A DNA stretch of 64,000 nucleotides from JAZKAR01 sp040389065 (GTDB lineage Bacteria > Pseudomonadota > Gammaproteobacteria > Burkholderiales > Casimicrobiaceae): contig JAZKAR010000031.1 of NCBI GenBank assembly GCA_040389065.1, positions 48,191-112,190 on the forward strand, read 5' to 3'. Below, one piece after another: positions 8,324 to 17,701 of the stretch. The notes under the pieces are model-generated. The model was not told where the DNA came from. It searched no databases and saw only the letters and a list, made by a program, of their open reading frames with translations. Each line of letters starts with the position of its first letter. Positions within the stretch are counted from its first letter, which is position 1. Both the position numbers and the translations under genes were made by a program.

Positions 8324-9595
8324 CTAGGCTTGCTGTTTAAGATGAGCAATTCGTAATGCCGCAGGCGGATGAGAGTCGTAAAACAGTGAATGTAAAGGGT
8401 CGGGTGTTAACGTAGAAGCATTATCCTCATAAAGTTTTACTAATGCGCGAACCAACTCAGTTGCAGAAGCATTTTTTGCAGCATAGGCATCAGCCTCATA
8501 TTCATGTTTACGCGAAATCATGCTTGATAATGGCGTTAGCAAAAAGGTGAATGAGGGTGCTGCCAGAAAAAATAATATCAAGGCCAGTACAGCATTTTGT
8601 GCCGGTACACCTAAGCCTGCATAAAACCAAGGCATCGTCATTAATTGCCCCATTAACCATAAGCCTGCAAGTGTAAGCGCAAAGGTACTGATTATACGTT
8701 TGAGCACATGTTTATGCTTGAAATGGCCCAATTCATGGGCTAGTACTGCCTCAGCTTCAGTCGGCGTTAGGCGTTCAATTAAGGTATCAAAAAACACGAT
8801 ACGTTTATTTTTACCAAACCCTGTGAAATAAGCATTGCCATGCGCAGAGCGTTTTGAACCATCCATTACGAATAAACCTTTTGAAGCAAAACCACAGCGG
8901 GTAAGTAGGGCCTCAATGCGGGTTTTAAGTTCGCTATCTGCTAAAGGAGTAAACGTATTGAAGAGTGGAGCAATCCATATAGGATAAATAAATAATAGCA
9001 GTAAGTTAAAACCGCACCAAAATATCCATACGTAAAGCCACCAAAGAGAACCGGTTGTATTCATAAACCACAATACTGCTAATAGTAAGGGGGTTCCAAC
9101 CGCTAAGCCCAGCAAAGCGCCTTTCACCATATCGAGTAAAAATAGTTTAAGGGTCATGCGGTTAAAGCCAAATTTTTCTTCTATCACAAATTGGCGATAA
9201 AGCGATTGAGGAATATCAAGTACGCTAGAAATAAGCGTAAGACTAAATACCATCGCAATGCTATAAAGATAGCCTGTTCCTAGACGTGGCTGCCATAATT
9301 CATGTAACGTTCCAATGAAGCCGCCAACCGTTAAAAACAATAAAAGGCTTGTATCAATAGCTAAAGAAAGCTGCCCAAATCGAATGCGCGCCTGCGCATA
9401 ATCTGCTGCTTTTTGGTGCGCTTCTAAAGAAATACGATCAGCGAATAATGGGGGAACACTGGCACGATGCGCTGCTATATAGTTCATATGACGCCATGAA
9501 AGATAATAACGCAGCGCGGTAGTCATTAATACAGCAGCGATAAAAAACAGGCTAAATGTATGCGCCGAGAGGTTGGGGCTAAAGATTGAAAGCAT
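8324..9595 (-). CDS. Ste24-type M48 zinc metallopeptidase, integral membrane
   Basis: 423 residues. Zinc-binding HELGH at 287-291 in VLAHELGHFKHKH, third ligand probably Glu365 in SRKHEYEADAYA. Several hydrophobic spans (about 10-28, 83-100, 110-125, 160-178, 185-207, 305-320, 332-355) surround the active site, as in CaaX-protease-like Ste24 rather than the shorter HtpX. Proteobacterial members of this length are thought to act in membrane or envelope protein quality control; the substrate is unknown. It is a single gene, convergent with the Fap-like unit. Confidence 0.85.
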   Translation of the reverse strand: MLSIFSPNLSAHTFSLFFIAAVLMTTALRYYLSWRHMNYIAAHRASVPPLFADRISLEAHQKAADYAQARIRFGQLSLAIDTSLLLFLTVGGFIGTLHELWQPRLGTGYLYSIAMVFSLTLISSVLDIPQSLYRQFVIEEKFGFNRMTLKLFLLDMVKGALLGLAVGTPLLLAVLWFMNTTGSLWWLYVWIFWCGFNLLLLFIYPIWIAPLFNTFTPLADSELKTRIEALLTRCGFASKGLFVMDGSKRSAHGNAYFTGFGKNKRIVFFDTLIERLTPTEAEAVLAHELGHFKHKHVLKRIISTFALTLAGLWLMGQLMTMPWFYAGLGVPAQNAVLALILFFLAAPSFTFLLTPLSSMISRKHEYEADAYAAKNASATELVRALVKLYEDNASTLTPDPLHSLFYDSHPPAALRIAHLKQQA

Positions 9596-9686
9596 AGTGT
9601 AGGTGCCAATAAGCTTAGAATGAGAATTGGCTTTATTATCCCACTAATTACCTATTACATGCTTATACTTTAAATCTTCATCTATT

Positions 9687-9803
9687 TTAGAAGTTACGCA
9701 GTTGGCTCTCTCTGTGTTATGGCAACTTGCCGTACTACTTGTACTGTCTGCGTTGCCATGCGGGGCATCCCATGCCTTGATAGCGCTCAACTGCGTAACT
9801 CCT
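9687..9803 (+). repeat. Dispersed repeat family A, copy 1
   Basis: Begins TTAGAAGTTACGCAGTTG and ends with the near complement CAACTGCGTAACT. The core carries GGCAACTTGCCGTACT and GCGTTGCCATGCGGGG, shared with copies at 18110, 23057, 28694, 49297 and 50848. It lies between two minus-strand genes, 8 bases past the 3' end of the VOC gene. Confidence 0.85.
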
Positions 9804-9810
9804 ATATTTA

Positions 9811-10284
9811 TTAAAAGCGATTGTCGTTGATTTCAATCCAATATCCATCCGGGTCAGTAATGTAAACTTGTTTGATACCATCAGGACGATTTGTTATAAC
9901 GTTTTGTTCGCCTTTGGTTGTATAGTATTTAATGTTCATCTGGTCGAGTTGGGCAATAAAGTCTGGTATAGATGTAACGCGAAATGAAAAGTGGTTACCA
10001 ATATCACGTGGCAAAACAGGTATTGCTCCACCGCCAATAAGATGTAACTGCTCATGTGCGCCCATACGAAACCATACATGTGCATTGTCTTTAAATGGTT
10101 CAGAAATTTTCTCTAATTTAAGTACATTTTCATAAAATTCAACGCTTTTTTGAAGATTATTAACATGTAAAGCGTTGTGATCAAATTCTAGTGTGATTTT
10201 TTTTGGCTTTACTTGAGCGTATATCGTACTACTTATAAAAAAAGCAGCTAAAGAAAAAGCAAATATTTTGCTAAATTTTTTCAT
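9811..10284 (-). CDS. Secreted VOC/glyoxalase-fold protein
   Basis: 157 residues. Signal peptide MKKFSKIFAFSLAA...IYA (about 1-23), unusual for this superfamily, which is mostly cytoplasmic. The rest is a single vicinal-oxygen-chelate domain with paired beta-alpha-beta-beta-beta units: FDHNALHVNNLQKSVEFYENVL at the start and ITDPDGYWIEIND at the end. Likely metal ligands are His35 or His39, the His of HEQLHL and the Glu of WIEIND. The pattern is close to glyoxalase I/dioxygenase relatives, but I cannot name the substrate. Repeat A copy 1 follows immediately. Confidence 0.75.
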   Translation of the reverse strand: MKKFSKIFAFSLAAFFISSTIYAQVKPKKITLEFDHNALHVNNLQKSVEFYENVLKLEKISEPFKDNAHVWFRMGAHEQLHLIGGGAIPVLPRDIGNHFSFRVTSIPDFIAQLDQMNIKYYTTKGEQNVITNRPDGIKQVYITDPDGYWIEINDNRF

Positions 10285-10910
10285 AATTACCTTTCTGAGT
10301 AAAATTTTTAACGTAATGAAAAATGCTAGAAAACTGCAAGCGTAATGTTTTTTGACACAAGGTGTGCCTCATTTTATCAGTACTCTATAAATATATAAAT
10401 TGAGTCGTCTTTAAGTATTCAATATTGATAGAAGAAACAATGCGTTTTCAGTGCTTTTCCAGTCTCTTCTAACTTGTGTTGCCTAGCACTTGCCGACCTT
10501 GCGAGTCTTCGATTTCAATGTTTCCTACCATGCTGTGAGCAACAAAAAAAGCCCAGGTGATCATAGAGGGTATTGATGCCTTGTTACAAGGATTTATATG
10601 CGAAAGCAGTTAAATTAGAGAGCTTTACTGCTAATAAGATTCAGTGGTTAAAATGTTTGCTACAGCTTTAGAAAATATTTGAAGCATAAAATGAGATGAG
10701 CGAAGCAGCAGATAAGCTTTAGTTTTGGACATGAGTTGTGTGCGTTATTTGTTAACGTTTATTAAAAATTAATATCGTATTGTATAACGTTGATATCGTT
10801 TTATGCTATATTTGCACTATACCCACACTAATTGATTAAGAAGGAATCGAGCCATACCGTATTTTGAAATCTAAACTGAGATGTTAGTTCAGGGGAAACA
10901 TATTTAAGAT
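10285..10910. other. Intergenic region upstream of the NACHT/WD40 gene
   Basis: 626 bases without a supported gene. Sequence composition is more mixed than the A+T-rich gaps elsewhere, and short open stretches suggest decayed coding DNA, but I recognise no family. The final 100 bases probably carry the promoter of the next gene; no convincing -35/-10 pair with proper spacing was found. Confidence 0.4.
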
Positions 10911-13796
10911 ATGAAAGAAGCTATCAATAATCAGCATTTAAGGGAAAAAGCGAGTCTTTTTTCGAGTCAAGCTGCGGATGCAGTATATGGTGTTCAGCAT
11001 GTGCTTCAGCAAAAGGCTATACCCTTAACTATTGATAACCAATTGCCATTAGCTGCAAATAATGAAGAAGAGCAAACATGCAATGAAACGTCTGAAGTAT
11101 TGGGTTTAATTGAAAAGTGGGTGCTAGAGGGTACTCAACCCTATGGGGCACTGCTAGGCGAGTACGGCATGGGTAAAACAACGACCTGTATGCTTTTTAC
11201 TCATTATTGTCTTGAACAACGAAACGTTAATCCTTCATTACCTTTGCCTATTTATATAGATTTACGCAATATTGGCGATAAAACTCACTGTAATAATTTG
11301 TCTTTAACAGAAATTATCGATGCGGTGATTAAAAATAACCAATATGACATATCAGAAAATATTATTCATGCAAGCGATGTTATTAATCTTGTTGAACACG
11401 AAAATGTACTGATTATTTTTGATAGCCTTGATGAGATACTGGTTAATTTAACAGCTGCCGCCGGGCGAGAATTTACACATAGGCTGTTGAGCATTTTACC
11501 TGCAGGTAATCCTTCTTCAAGCAAAGTGTTACTGAGTTGCCGCACACATTATTTTCGTACTGTTTATGATCAAGAGCAATATTTTGTAGGCGAATGGGGT
11601 ACATTTATGTTGCTACCTCTTATACGCGAACAAATATTTGAGTATTTATCGTATGCTTTACCTGATTTTAATACATCGACTTTGCTTAACTTAATTCAAT
11701 CTGTTCATAATCTTTCTGAATTTTCCGAACGTCCTTATACATTAAGTTTGATTCCTGATTTGATTCCCTATATCGATCAATGGAAAAAAGAAGGTTCGCT
11801 AATTACAGGAGCAACCATCTATCGCCATATGATTCTCTCATGGCTTGAGCGTGATGCAGGTAGGCATCTTTTAACAATTGATCATAAACAGCAACTGATG
11901 GAGCTGTTTGCCGCAGAGCTGTGGAAGTCAGGCAAGCAGGTCTGGAATATTCAAGATGTAGAGAGTTGGTTTGTACATTTGCTGAATCTTAAGCCAGAGA
12001 TTAAGGAGCATTACACACTAGGGAAAGATTCATTATTCTTAAATCAGTTATTAGATATGCTAAAAGGTGATTTAAGGGCTGCCACTTTTTTAGTGCGTAT
12101 TGGAAATAATTTTTGTTTTGCGCATACATCGCTTCAAGAATTTTTTCTTGCCGCTTACTTGCATCGTGCGTTATTAGAAAACCGTATTGAAGCCTGGAAT
12201 TTAGCATTGGTTAGTCAAGAAACCTTGGATTTTCTCGGGCAACTTATCAGTGAAGATGAAGATAACGATCTTACAACGGCATTGAAATCGTTATCAATGA
12301 TTCGCGATACCTATCGACCTCAAGTGAGCGAGCTTGGGTTTGCTTATATGTTACTTGCCTATAGAAAAAATTTTCCTACCCCTAGCTTAGAAAAAATACA
12401 TTTAGAGGGCGCAAACTTAGCTGGTTGGATTATTGAGGGAAAAGAAAGAGAAGTTGCCTCACAAGAACTTTTAAATTTAAGTAAAGCTTCATTTCAACGC
12501 GCTAATTTAAAGGGCGCTACATTACGTTACATTAATTTAAAAGAGGCTGATTTTTCTGAAGCTGACTGCACTGATGTTGAGTTTACGTTTTGTGAGGCCA
12601 TATCAACCTGCTTTGAAAAAACAAACCTAAGGGCTGCTTTTTTGATGGATATGCAGTTTCAAAAGGCAAACTTTAGTAGCGCTCAGCTTCACTATATAGA
12701 ATGGGTACGCTGTAATTTAGAAAATACTATAGGATTAGAATTCTCTAATATTCCTTTAACAACTGTCTTTGATCTATGCGAACCTAGCTCAGTCTTTAAT
12801 TATGAGCATCGTAAATATAGTGAGGGTAAAGATACTAATGTACATCAGGCATTAATTGTTACGTGTAAATTTTCGCCTGATTCACATCATATTGCCTCTG
12901 CATCGGTAGATGGTACATTACGTATCTGGAATCTTAAAACACGCAAGTGTGTTAGATTATTTAAACATAGAGGCTTAGTCTTAGATTGTGCATTTTCGCC
13001 TGATGGTTCTCGAGTAGTTGCTGCTGTTTCGGATAAGACTTTACACATTTGGGATATTCAAACAGGTGAGTCGGCAGGGATATTAATAGGGCATCAAAAA
13101 GGAGCTAGAAGCTGTGCTTTTTTAGCGAATAATGAGCATCTGATTTCAACCAGTGATGACACTACTATTCGAGTCTGGAATGTGTCTTCTGAAGAATGCA
13201 CTCACATATTAAATGATCATCAATATCCTATTAGGGGCTGTGCAATTTCACCGCTGGGTCATCAATTTGCTTCAGCCTCTGATGATAAAACTGTGCGGTT
13301 GTGGGATACAAAAACAAAAGAGTGTTTAAAAGTTTTTAAAGGCCACACTGATTGGGTAAGAAAATGTGTTTTTTCAGTAAGTGGACGCCAATTGATTTCA
13401 GCCTCAGGCGATAAAACATTACGTATATGGGATATTGAAACAGGAGAATGTTTAAATATATTAAAAGGCCATGAAAATAAAGTAAGAGGCTGTGCAGTTT
13501 CTCCTGATGGTAAACATCTTGTTTCTGCTTCTTATGATCACACGTTAAGAGTTTGGGATTTAGCAACAGGTGAATGTTTAAACGTGCTTAAGGGGCATGA
13601 CAATCGAGTCAGAGGGTGCGACTTCTCGTTAGATGGACGTTTAGCGTCTGCGTCAGATGATTTAACATTGCGCATATGGGATATTCAATCAGGAGAATGT
13701 TTAAGCATTATAGGAGCTATAAAGTATCCTGTCAGCCATTATTATAAATATAAAGATTTACTTCAGTATAAATGGGGATATTTGTTGCTTAATTAA
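10911..13796 (+). CDS. NACHT-type STAND NTPase with pentapeptide and seven WD40 repeats
   Basis: 961 residues. Walker A GEYGMGKTT at 83-91, Walker B VLIIFDSLDE at 166-175 and the sensor-like SCRTHYF at 209-215 define a NACHT/STAND NTPase. A helical region to about residue 490 follows, then pentapeptide-type A(N/D)L/F units (EGANLAG, RANLKGATL, EADFSEADC, KANFSSAQL; about 495-600). Finally there are seven WD40 blades (about 645-935), each closing with a variant of DDKTLRIWD, enough for one complete propeller, plus a short aromatic tail. The first 80 residues hold no recognisable effector domain. STAND proteins are ligand-triggered switches, and bacterial NACHT proteins include antiphage defence factors; whether this is one is inference. 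The gene stands alone between A+T-rich gaps. The nearest Shine-Dalgarno (AGGGG) is rather far from the ATG, so the start is not certain. Confidence 0.85.
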   Translation: MKEAINNQHLREKASLFSSQAADAVYGVQHVLQQKAIPLTIDNQLPLAANNEEEQTCNETSEVLGLIEKWVLEGTQPYGALLGEYGMGKTTTCMLFTHYCLEQRNVNPSLPLPIYIDLRNIGDKTHCNNLSLTEIIDAVIKNNQYDISENIIHASDVINLVEHENVLIIFDSLDEILVNLTAAAGREFTHRLLSILPAGNPSSSKVLLSCRTHYFRTVYDQEQYFVGEWGTFMLLPLIREQIFEYLSYALPDFNTSTLLNLIQSVHNLSEFSERPYTLSLIPDLIPYIDQWKKEGSLITGATIYRHMILSWLERDAGRHLLTIDHKQQLMELFAAELWKSGKQVWNIQDVESWFVHLLNLKPEIKEHYTLGKDSLFLNQLLDMLKGDLRAATFLVRIGNNFCFAHTSLQEFFLAAYLHRALLENRIEAWNLALVSQETLDFLGQLISEDEDNDLTTALKSLSMIRDTYRPQVSELGFAYMLLAYRKNFPTPSLEKIHLEGANLAGWIIEGKEREVASQELLNLSKASFQRANLKGATLRYINLKEADFSEADCTDVEFTFCEAISTCFEKTNLRAAFLMDMQFQKANFSSAQLHYIEWVRCNLENTIGLEFSNIPLTTVFDLCEPSSVFNYEHRKYSEGKDTNVHQALIVTCKFSPDSHHIASASVDGTLRIWNLKTRKCVRLFKHRGLVLDCAFSPDGSRVVAAVSDKTLHIWDIQTGESAGILIGHQKGARSCAFLANNEHLISTSDDTTIRVWNVSSEECTHILNDHQYPIRGCAISPLGHQFASASDDKTVRLWDTKTKECLKVFKGHTDWVRKCVFSVSGRQLISASGDKTLRIWDIETGECLNILKGHENKVRGCAVSPDGKHLVSASYDHTLRVWDLATGECLNVLKGHDNRVRGCDFSLDGRLASASDDLTLRIWDIQSGECLSIIGAIKYPVSHYYKYKDLLQYKWGYLLLN

Positions 13797-13945
13797 TCGC
13801 TTGAACGCATGAAATCGCTTTATTTTTCTTCAATTTTCTAAAAATTATTATTGCTTAATAAGCGTTGTTTTTATTATTAGTGGCACAGCTAGGGGCTAAA
13901 GATTCTTCAATTTTATTATTTATGGTCGTGTAATTCTATAATATT

Positions 13946-13970
13946 AAGGGGCGAAATAGTGCCGCCCCTT
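13946..13970. terminator. Hairpin between convergent genes
   Basis: AAGGGGCG (13946-13953) pairs with CGCCCCTT (13963-13970). It lies between the NACHT/WD40 gene (+) and the small gene at 14003-14140 (-) and could serve either. The flanking T-tracts are poor. Confidence 0.5.
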
Positions 13971-14002
13971 ATTAAATAGAGTAAAGCTCTTGTTCTATAA
14001 AA

Positions 14003-14140
14003 TTACTTGGTTTTACTTGTAGCGGTAGGCAATGGTTTTTTGCTAGATGGAATAATAGATGATGAGACAGGAACAACTGCCTGTTTCTCTTGCTTAGGTT
14101 TTTTAAGTTCTTTATTACCTTTTTTTTGACCTTTTGACAT
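14003..14140 (-). CDS. Tiny lysine-rich protein
   Basis: 45 residues starting MSKGQKKGNKELKKPKQ, then a Val/Ser/Pro-rich tail ending SKTK. The minus-strand start has an AGGAAAAAA ribosome binding site about 7 bases upstream. Small basic proteins beginning MSKGQ(K/R).NKE.KKPK occur widely in proteobacteria, of unknown function; the match is from memory of that pattern. It is followed by the hairpin at 13946-13970. Confidence 0.6.
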   Translation of the reverse strand: MSKGQKKGNKELKKPKQEKQAVVPVSSSIIPSSKKPLPTATSKTK

Positions 14141-14240
14141 GGATTTTTTCCTATCCGAGATGTGGGTTTTATGTCACGGCTAAATAGATACTAAATTTAA
14201 TAAAAAAATCTTGAATCGTACTTATTTTTTATACGTTAAT

Positions 14241-14263
14241 AAAGCAGAGGATTAGTCTGCTTT
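14241..14263 (-). terminator. Weak hairpin after the Asn/Thr-rich gene
   Basis: AAAGCAGA (14241-14248) pairs with TCTGCTTT (14256-14263). On the minus strand it lies about 30 bases after the stop of the gene at 14294-14560, followed by ATTAA. Confidence 0.4.
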
Positions 14264-14293
14264 ATTTGCAAATAATTTTCTAATAAAAGAAAG

Positions 14294-14560
14294 TTATTTT
14301 TGCTTTGTAGTAGTATTGCCAGCTACATTTTTTGCTGAATCATTATTGCGTTCAGGTGTTGCTGCTTGAGCATTATTTTCTTTACCTGAAAGATTTTTTT
14401 GATTTTCATTATTTGTTGCTGAATTGTCAGAGTTGCCTGAAGCATTTTTCTGATTTTCAGTTTGGTTGGTGTTAGATTGAGTATTAGGTTGTGCAGTATT
14501 AGCAGTGTTAGGGTTTTTTGGAGTATTAGGTGTTTGATTACCAGTAGCAGTATTACTCAT
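14294..14560 (-). CDS. Small low-complexity Asn/Thr/Gln-rich protein
   Basis: 88 residues, over half Asn, Thr, Ala and Gln, with no hydrophobic segment, signal peptide or Cys. The start is supported by an AAGGAG ribosome binding site just upstream (minus strand). It is probably intrinsically disordered. The composition resembles the spacer of the amyloid-like subunit at 3152-5368, but there is no export signal, so I do not link them functionally. The two halves look internally repetitive (ENQKNASGN and ENQKNLSGK). Confidence 0.6.
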   Translation of the reverse strand: MSNTATGNQTPNTPKNPNTANTAQPNTQSNTNQTENQKNASGNSDNSATNNENQKNLSGKENNAQAATPERNNDSAKNVAGNTTTKQK

Positions 14561-14988
14561 GTGTAACTCCTTTTAATGAAATACTTGAAACGGCGTTTCT
14601 TCATCTTGAAAGAACGGGAAGTTCTAAAAATGTAGCATTTCACAAATCATCATACACACTTTTTATAAACATTTATAAATATATTATAAAATTTGAAATT
14701 TAATTAAATATAATGCTATTTTTTTTGAGTAATAAAACAATTAAATTAATGGTTTAAAGTATAAAATAAATAAAAATATATTTAATTTTAAAATGATTTT
14801 TTTATAAAATAACATTTTTTGTTATTCGGTAAATTTAAATAAAATAATTATTTTAAAAGTACTGTTAATCTCGTTTAAATCGATTTAATAAAAATATATA
14901 CACATAACAAAATATTATAAGGCTCTATATCTTTGCTGGATGACCGATACTATATGATCATTCTAATTTCTTTGGCTAGCCTGCCATT
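14561..14988. other. A+T-rich intergenic region
   Basis: About 430 bases dominated by A and T runs between the Asn/Thr-rich gene and the divergently transcribed REC-GspE gene. It must hold both promoters, but none stands out. No gene seen. Confidence 0.5.
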
Positions 14989-17193
14989 ATGAATACATCT
15001 TCTTTTTCAGCCAAACCATCTATGTCTTCTTCACCTAAGCGCTATCGACTTCTTTTAGTCGATGATGATGAGCTTTTGCTGGAAGCATTGAAGTATGCAT
15101 TAAGCCACGACCATTACGATATTGTGACCTGTGATGATCCTCATAAAGCGCTGGCAATGGTAAAGGGAGGCGCATTTTTTCATCTTATTATCAGCGATTA
15201 TATGATGCCGAGCATGAATGGCGGAGAGCTACTCAAGCAGATGCGTATTCTTCAACCAAGTAATATGCGCATTCTTCTTACCGCTCATAGTGATGTAAAT
15301 GCAGTTGTGAATGCTGTTAAAGCCGGAGCCGTCTACAAGTTTATTCTTAAACCCTGGAATGATGAAGAGATACGTTTAACGATTGCACTAGCTCTTCAGC
15401 AATATGAGCTGATGGAAAAAAATGCTTCATTACAACGCGAAAAGCAGGAAAGTACAAAAGAGATTGAGCAATTAGCAAAATTCAGTACTACCAATCGCAA
15501 CCAACTTGCCTTTGTACTCAATAAGAAAGGTTTGTTGAGCGGTGAACGTATGCGTGAGTTGCTAAATATACAATCACAACGCAAAGATGCTGTCGCAATT
15601 AAAATACTCATTGAGCGCGAGTGGATCAGTGAAGAAGTGATTCATCGCATCATTCGTGATGAATTGAAATTCACCGCCGTTGATCTGAAGGAGTACAAGG
15701 TAGATGTTTCTGTTGCAGCGTTAATGCCTTCTATTATGTGTCAACGGCAACTTGTTGTGCCATTAAGTGTAACAGGTAAGCGTTTAACACTTGCCATGGC
15801 TGACCCCCTTGATACCGGTCTTATTGAAAATCTGCGATTCGTGACGGGGTTAGAGGTAATCCCGGTGTTAGCGTTAATGAGCGCTATTCAAGATAAAATT
15901 AATGATGTGTATAAAATAGGCCAAAATACAACGGATATTGATACAGCCTTTGGCACTGATCCCTACGAGGGTATTGAAATTGTTATCGATGATAATGACG
16001 ATGTTTCATTTGATAACACCTTGCAAGGTGATGAGCCGCCTGCCATACGTTTTGTAAACTCTATATTGCTTGAGGCCATTCGGCTTAAAGCCTCAGATAT
16101 TCATATTCAACCTCGTGCAAAAGATGTAGCAGTAAGGTTGCGTATTGATGGAGTATTGATTGATAAGTTTCAAATTCCCTATAGCATTCATCAATCGATT
16201 GTGTCTCGCATCAAGATTATGGCTGAACTAGATATTTCAGAGCGCCGTCGTCCTCAAGATGGGCGTATTACCGTTAAAACTCCGAAGCGTGTCGTCGATT
16301 TAAGAATTTCAACATTACCTACGATCAATGGCGAAAAAGTGGTGATGCGCATACTTGATCGTAACTCATCGGTATTAAGCTTAGATGCCTTAGGTTTTGG
16401 TTCAAATGAACTTGAGAAAATTTATGAGGCGAGTGATAAGCCTCAAGGCATTATATTAGCAACAGGGCCAACAGGTAGCGGAAAAACAACGACCTTGTAC
16501 AGCTTACTTAATCACACCACAACGCCTGATAAAAACTATGTCACGATCGAAGATCCGGTTGAGTATTATTTAGATTCTGCTGGTCAGGTGTTAGTGAAAG
16601 AAAAAATTGGTCTCACATTTCCGCTTATTTTACGATCCGTTTTAAGGCAAGATCCCGATGTCATTATGATTGGCGAAATTCGCGATTTTGAGACGGCAGA
16701 GGTTGCATTTCATGCTGCATCTACAGGCCACCAGGTATATTCTACGTTACACACTAATTCAGCGTTTGATACGCTTTCACGTTTATTTGATTTAGGACTC
16801 AAACCGTTTGTGATCAGCAGTGCATTACAGGGTATTATTGCTCAGCGTTTGGTAAGGCGTATTTGTGAGGAATGTAGTGAAGTTAACAAGCCTGATGCTC
16901 TTTTGCTTCAACGTTTGAAAGGCTCCTTTTTGAAGGGTATGGAGTCTGTCTGTAAAGGCACTGGATGCAAAGCGTGTAATCAGTCTGGCTATAAAGGCAG
17001 AGTAGGTATCTACGAAGTATTGGTACTCGATGATCATATGCGTCACCTAATCAGTAATCAAACACCTATTCCTGATATTTTGCATTATGCACAAAGTAAA
17101 GGTTTTACCTTGTTACGAGATGATGCTTATCATAAAGTAATGCGAGGTTTAACAACTCTAGAAGAAATTTATAGAGTCATTGGGCCAGGATAG
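14989..17193 (+). CDS. Receiver domain fused to a GspE/PilB-type secretion ATPase
   Basis: 734 residues in three parts. Residues 19-135 form a CheY-like receiver with acidic pocket D25-D27, phosphoacceptor Asp70 (IISDYMMP), Thr98 and Lys121 (ILKPW). Residues about 170-310 resemble the MshEN/GspE N-terminal domain (ILIEREWISEE, LTLAMADPLD), which binds c-di-GMP in some relatives. Residues about 350-730 are a GspE-type ATPase with Walker A GPTGSGKT (493-500), the Asp/Walker B region RQDPDVIMIGEIRD and the His box STLHTNSA. A four-Cys zinc element (CEEC...CKAC) is also present. Such ATPases power type II secretion or type IV pili. The receiver fusion implies phosphorylation control, with the kinase cluster next door a likely source (inference). 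No other pilus or T2SS gene is in the window. Confidence 0.85.
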   Translation: MNTSSFSAKPSMSSSPKRYRLLLVDDDELLLEALKYALSHDHYDIVTCDDPHKALAMVKGGAFFHLIISDYMMPSMNGGELLKQMRILQPSNMRILLTAHSDVNAVVNAVKAGAVYKFILKPWNDEEIRLTIALALQQYELMEKNASLQREKQESTKEIEQLAKFSTTNRNQLAFVLNKKGLLSGERMRELLNIQSQRKDAVAIKILIEREWISEEVIHRIIRDELKFTAVDLKEYKVDVSVAALMPSIMCQRQLVVPLSVTGKRLTLAMADPLDTGLIENLRFVTGLEVIPVLALMSAIQDKINDVYKIGQNTTDIDTAFGTDPYEGIEIVIDDNDDVSFDNTLQGDEPPAIRFVNSILLEAIRLKASDIHIQPRAKDVAVRLRIDGVLIDKFQIPYSIHQSIVSRIKIMAELDISERRRPQDGRITVKTPKRVVDLRISTLPTINGEKVVMRILDRNSSVLSLDALGFGSNELEKIYEASDKPQGIILATGPTGSGKTTTLYSLLNHTTTPDKNYVTIEDPVEYYLDSAGQVLVKEKIGLTFPLILRSVLRQDPDVIMIGEIRDFETAEVAFHAASTGHQVYSTLHTNSAFDTLSRLFDLGLKPFVISSALQGIIAQRLVRRICEECSEVNKPDALLLQRLKGSFLKGMESVCKGTGCKACNQSGYKGRVGIYEVLVLDDHMRHLISNQTPIPDILHYAQSKGFTLLRDDAYHKVMRGLTTLEEIYRVIGPG

Positions 17194-17368
17194 ATCGATC
17201 GAGGGTCCACAGCCTATCCACGCCTGATAGCATCAAGTTACTATAGCCAAAGTAGGGTAGTGGCGATAAAACTAGATGATATCTTCCGGCCTATACCTAT
17301 AGGCTGATTGGCATCATCCAGCCGTGATTTAATACAGATATAGTGTGTTTGGATGGCCAAATAAGACT

Positions 17369-17701
17369 TTAATTAGCATTTTTTGCCGCCAAACATGCAT
17401 CAATTAAGATAGTTAGCAAAGATAAAATTTCATTATGGCTGCTTTTAGATCCTTCAAGTAATGCTTGCTCTAAGGCTTGTCCTGCTTGAGTAATGTGCGG
17501 GAAACCAAATATGCTTCCTGAACCTGCTAGTTTATGGGCTAGCGATCTAAGCGATAAACGCTCTTCCTCATTGAATTCATTTTTATTGGCTATTTCATGA
17601 TGATTTTTTAAATAATCTATTCTTTCTTCTAGCTGAGTAAGATAGCGAGTACGCAGTTGACGCAAACCCTCTGCCATCGGTTGTGTTACTTTATCGTTCA
17701 T
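17369..17701 (-). CDS. Hpt-domain phosphotransfer protein
   Basis: 110 residues from the ATG at 17701, chosen because it has GGAAGG at correct spacing and overlaps the stop region of the upstream response regulator (translational coupling); the frame is open further upstream inside that gene. The histidine phosphotransfer motif LAHKLAGSGSIFG puts the phosphorylated His at position 56 in a four-helix-bundle pattern. It should relay phosphate between receiver domains of the adjacent hybrid kinase and a terminal regulator, perhaps the neighbouring single-domain regulator or the REC-GspE protein. Confidence 0.85.
   Translation of the reverse strand: MNDKVTQPMAEGLRQLRTRYLTQLEERIDYLKNHHEIANKNEFNEEERLSLRSLAHKLAGSGSIFGFPHITQAGQALEQALLEGSKSSHNEILSLLTILIDACLAAKNAN

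Noticed and set aside
10469..10564. 31-codon minus-strand open frame beginning MITWAFFVAHS
   Set aside because: No ribosome binding site or recognised family; too short to support, and may be relic coding DNA.
10780..10812. Candidate promoter TTGATA..TATATT before the NACHT/WD40 gene
   Set aside because: The spacer is only 11 bases, and the alternative TTGTAT gives 21; neither fits a sigma-70 promoter well.
17194..17368. Possible repeat copy or terminator between the REC-GspE and Hpt genes
   Set aside because: The sequence does not share the ends or cores of repeat families A or B and has no clear stem with a T-tract.
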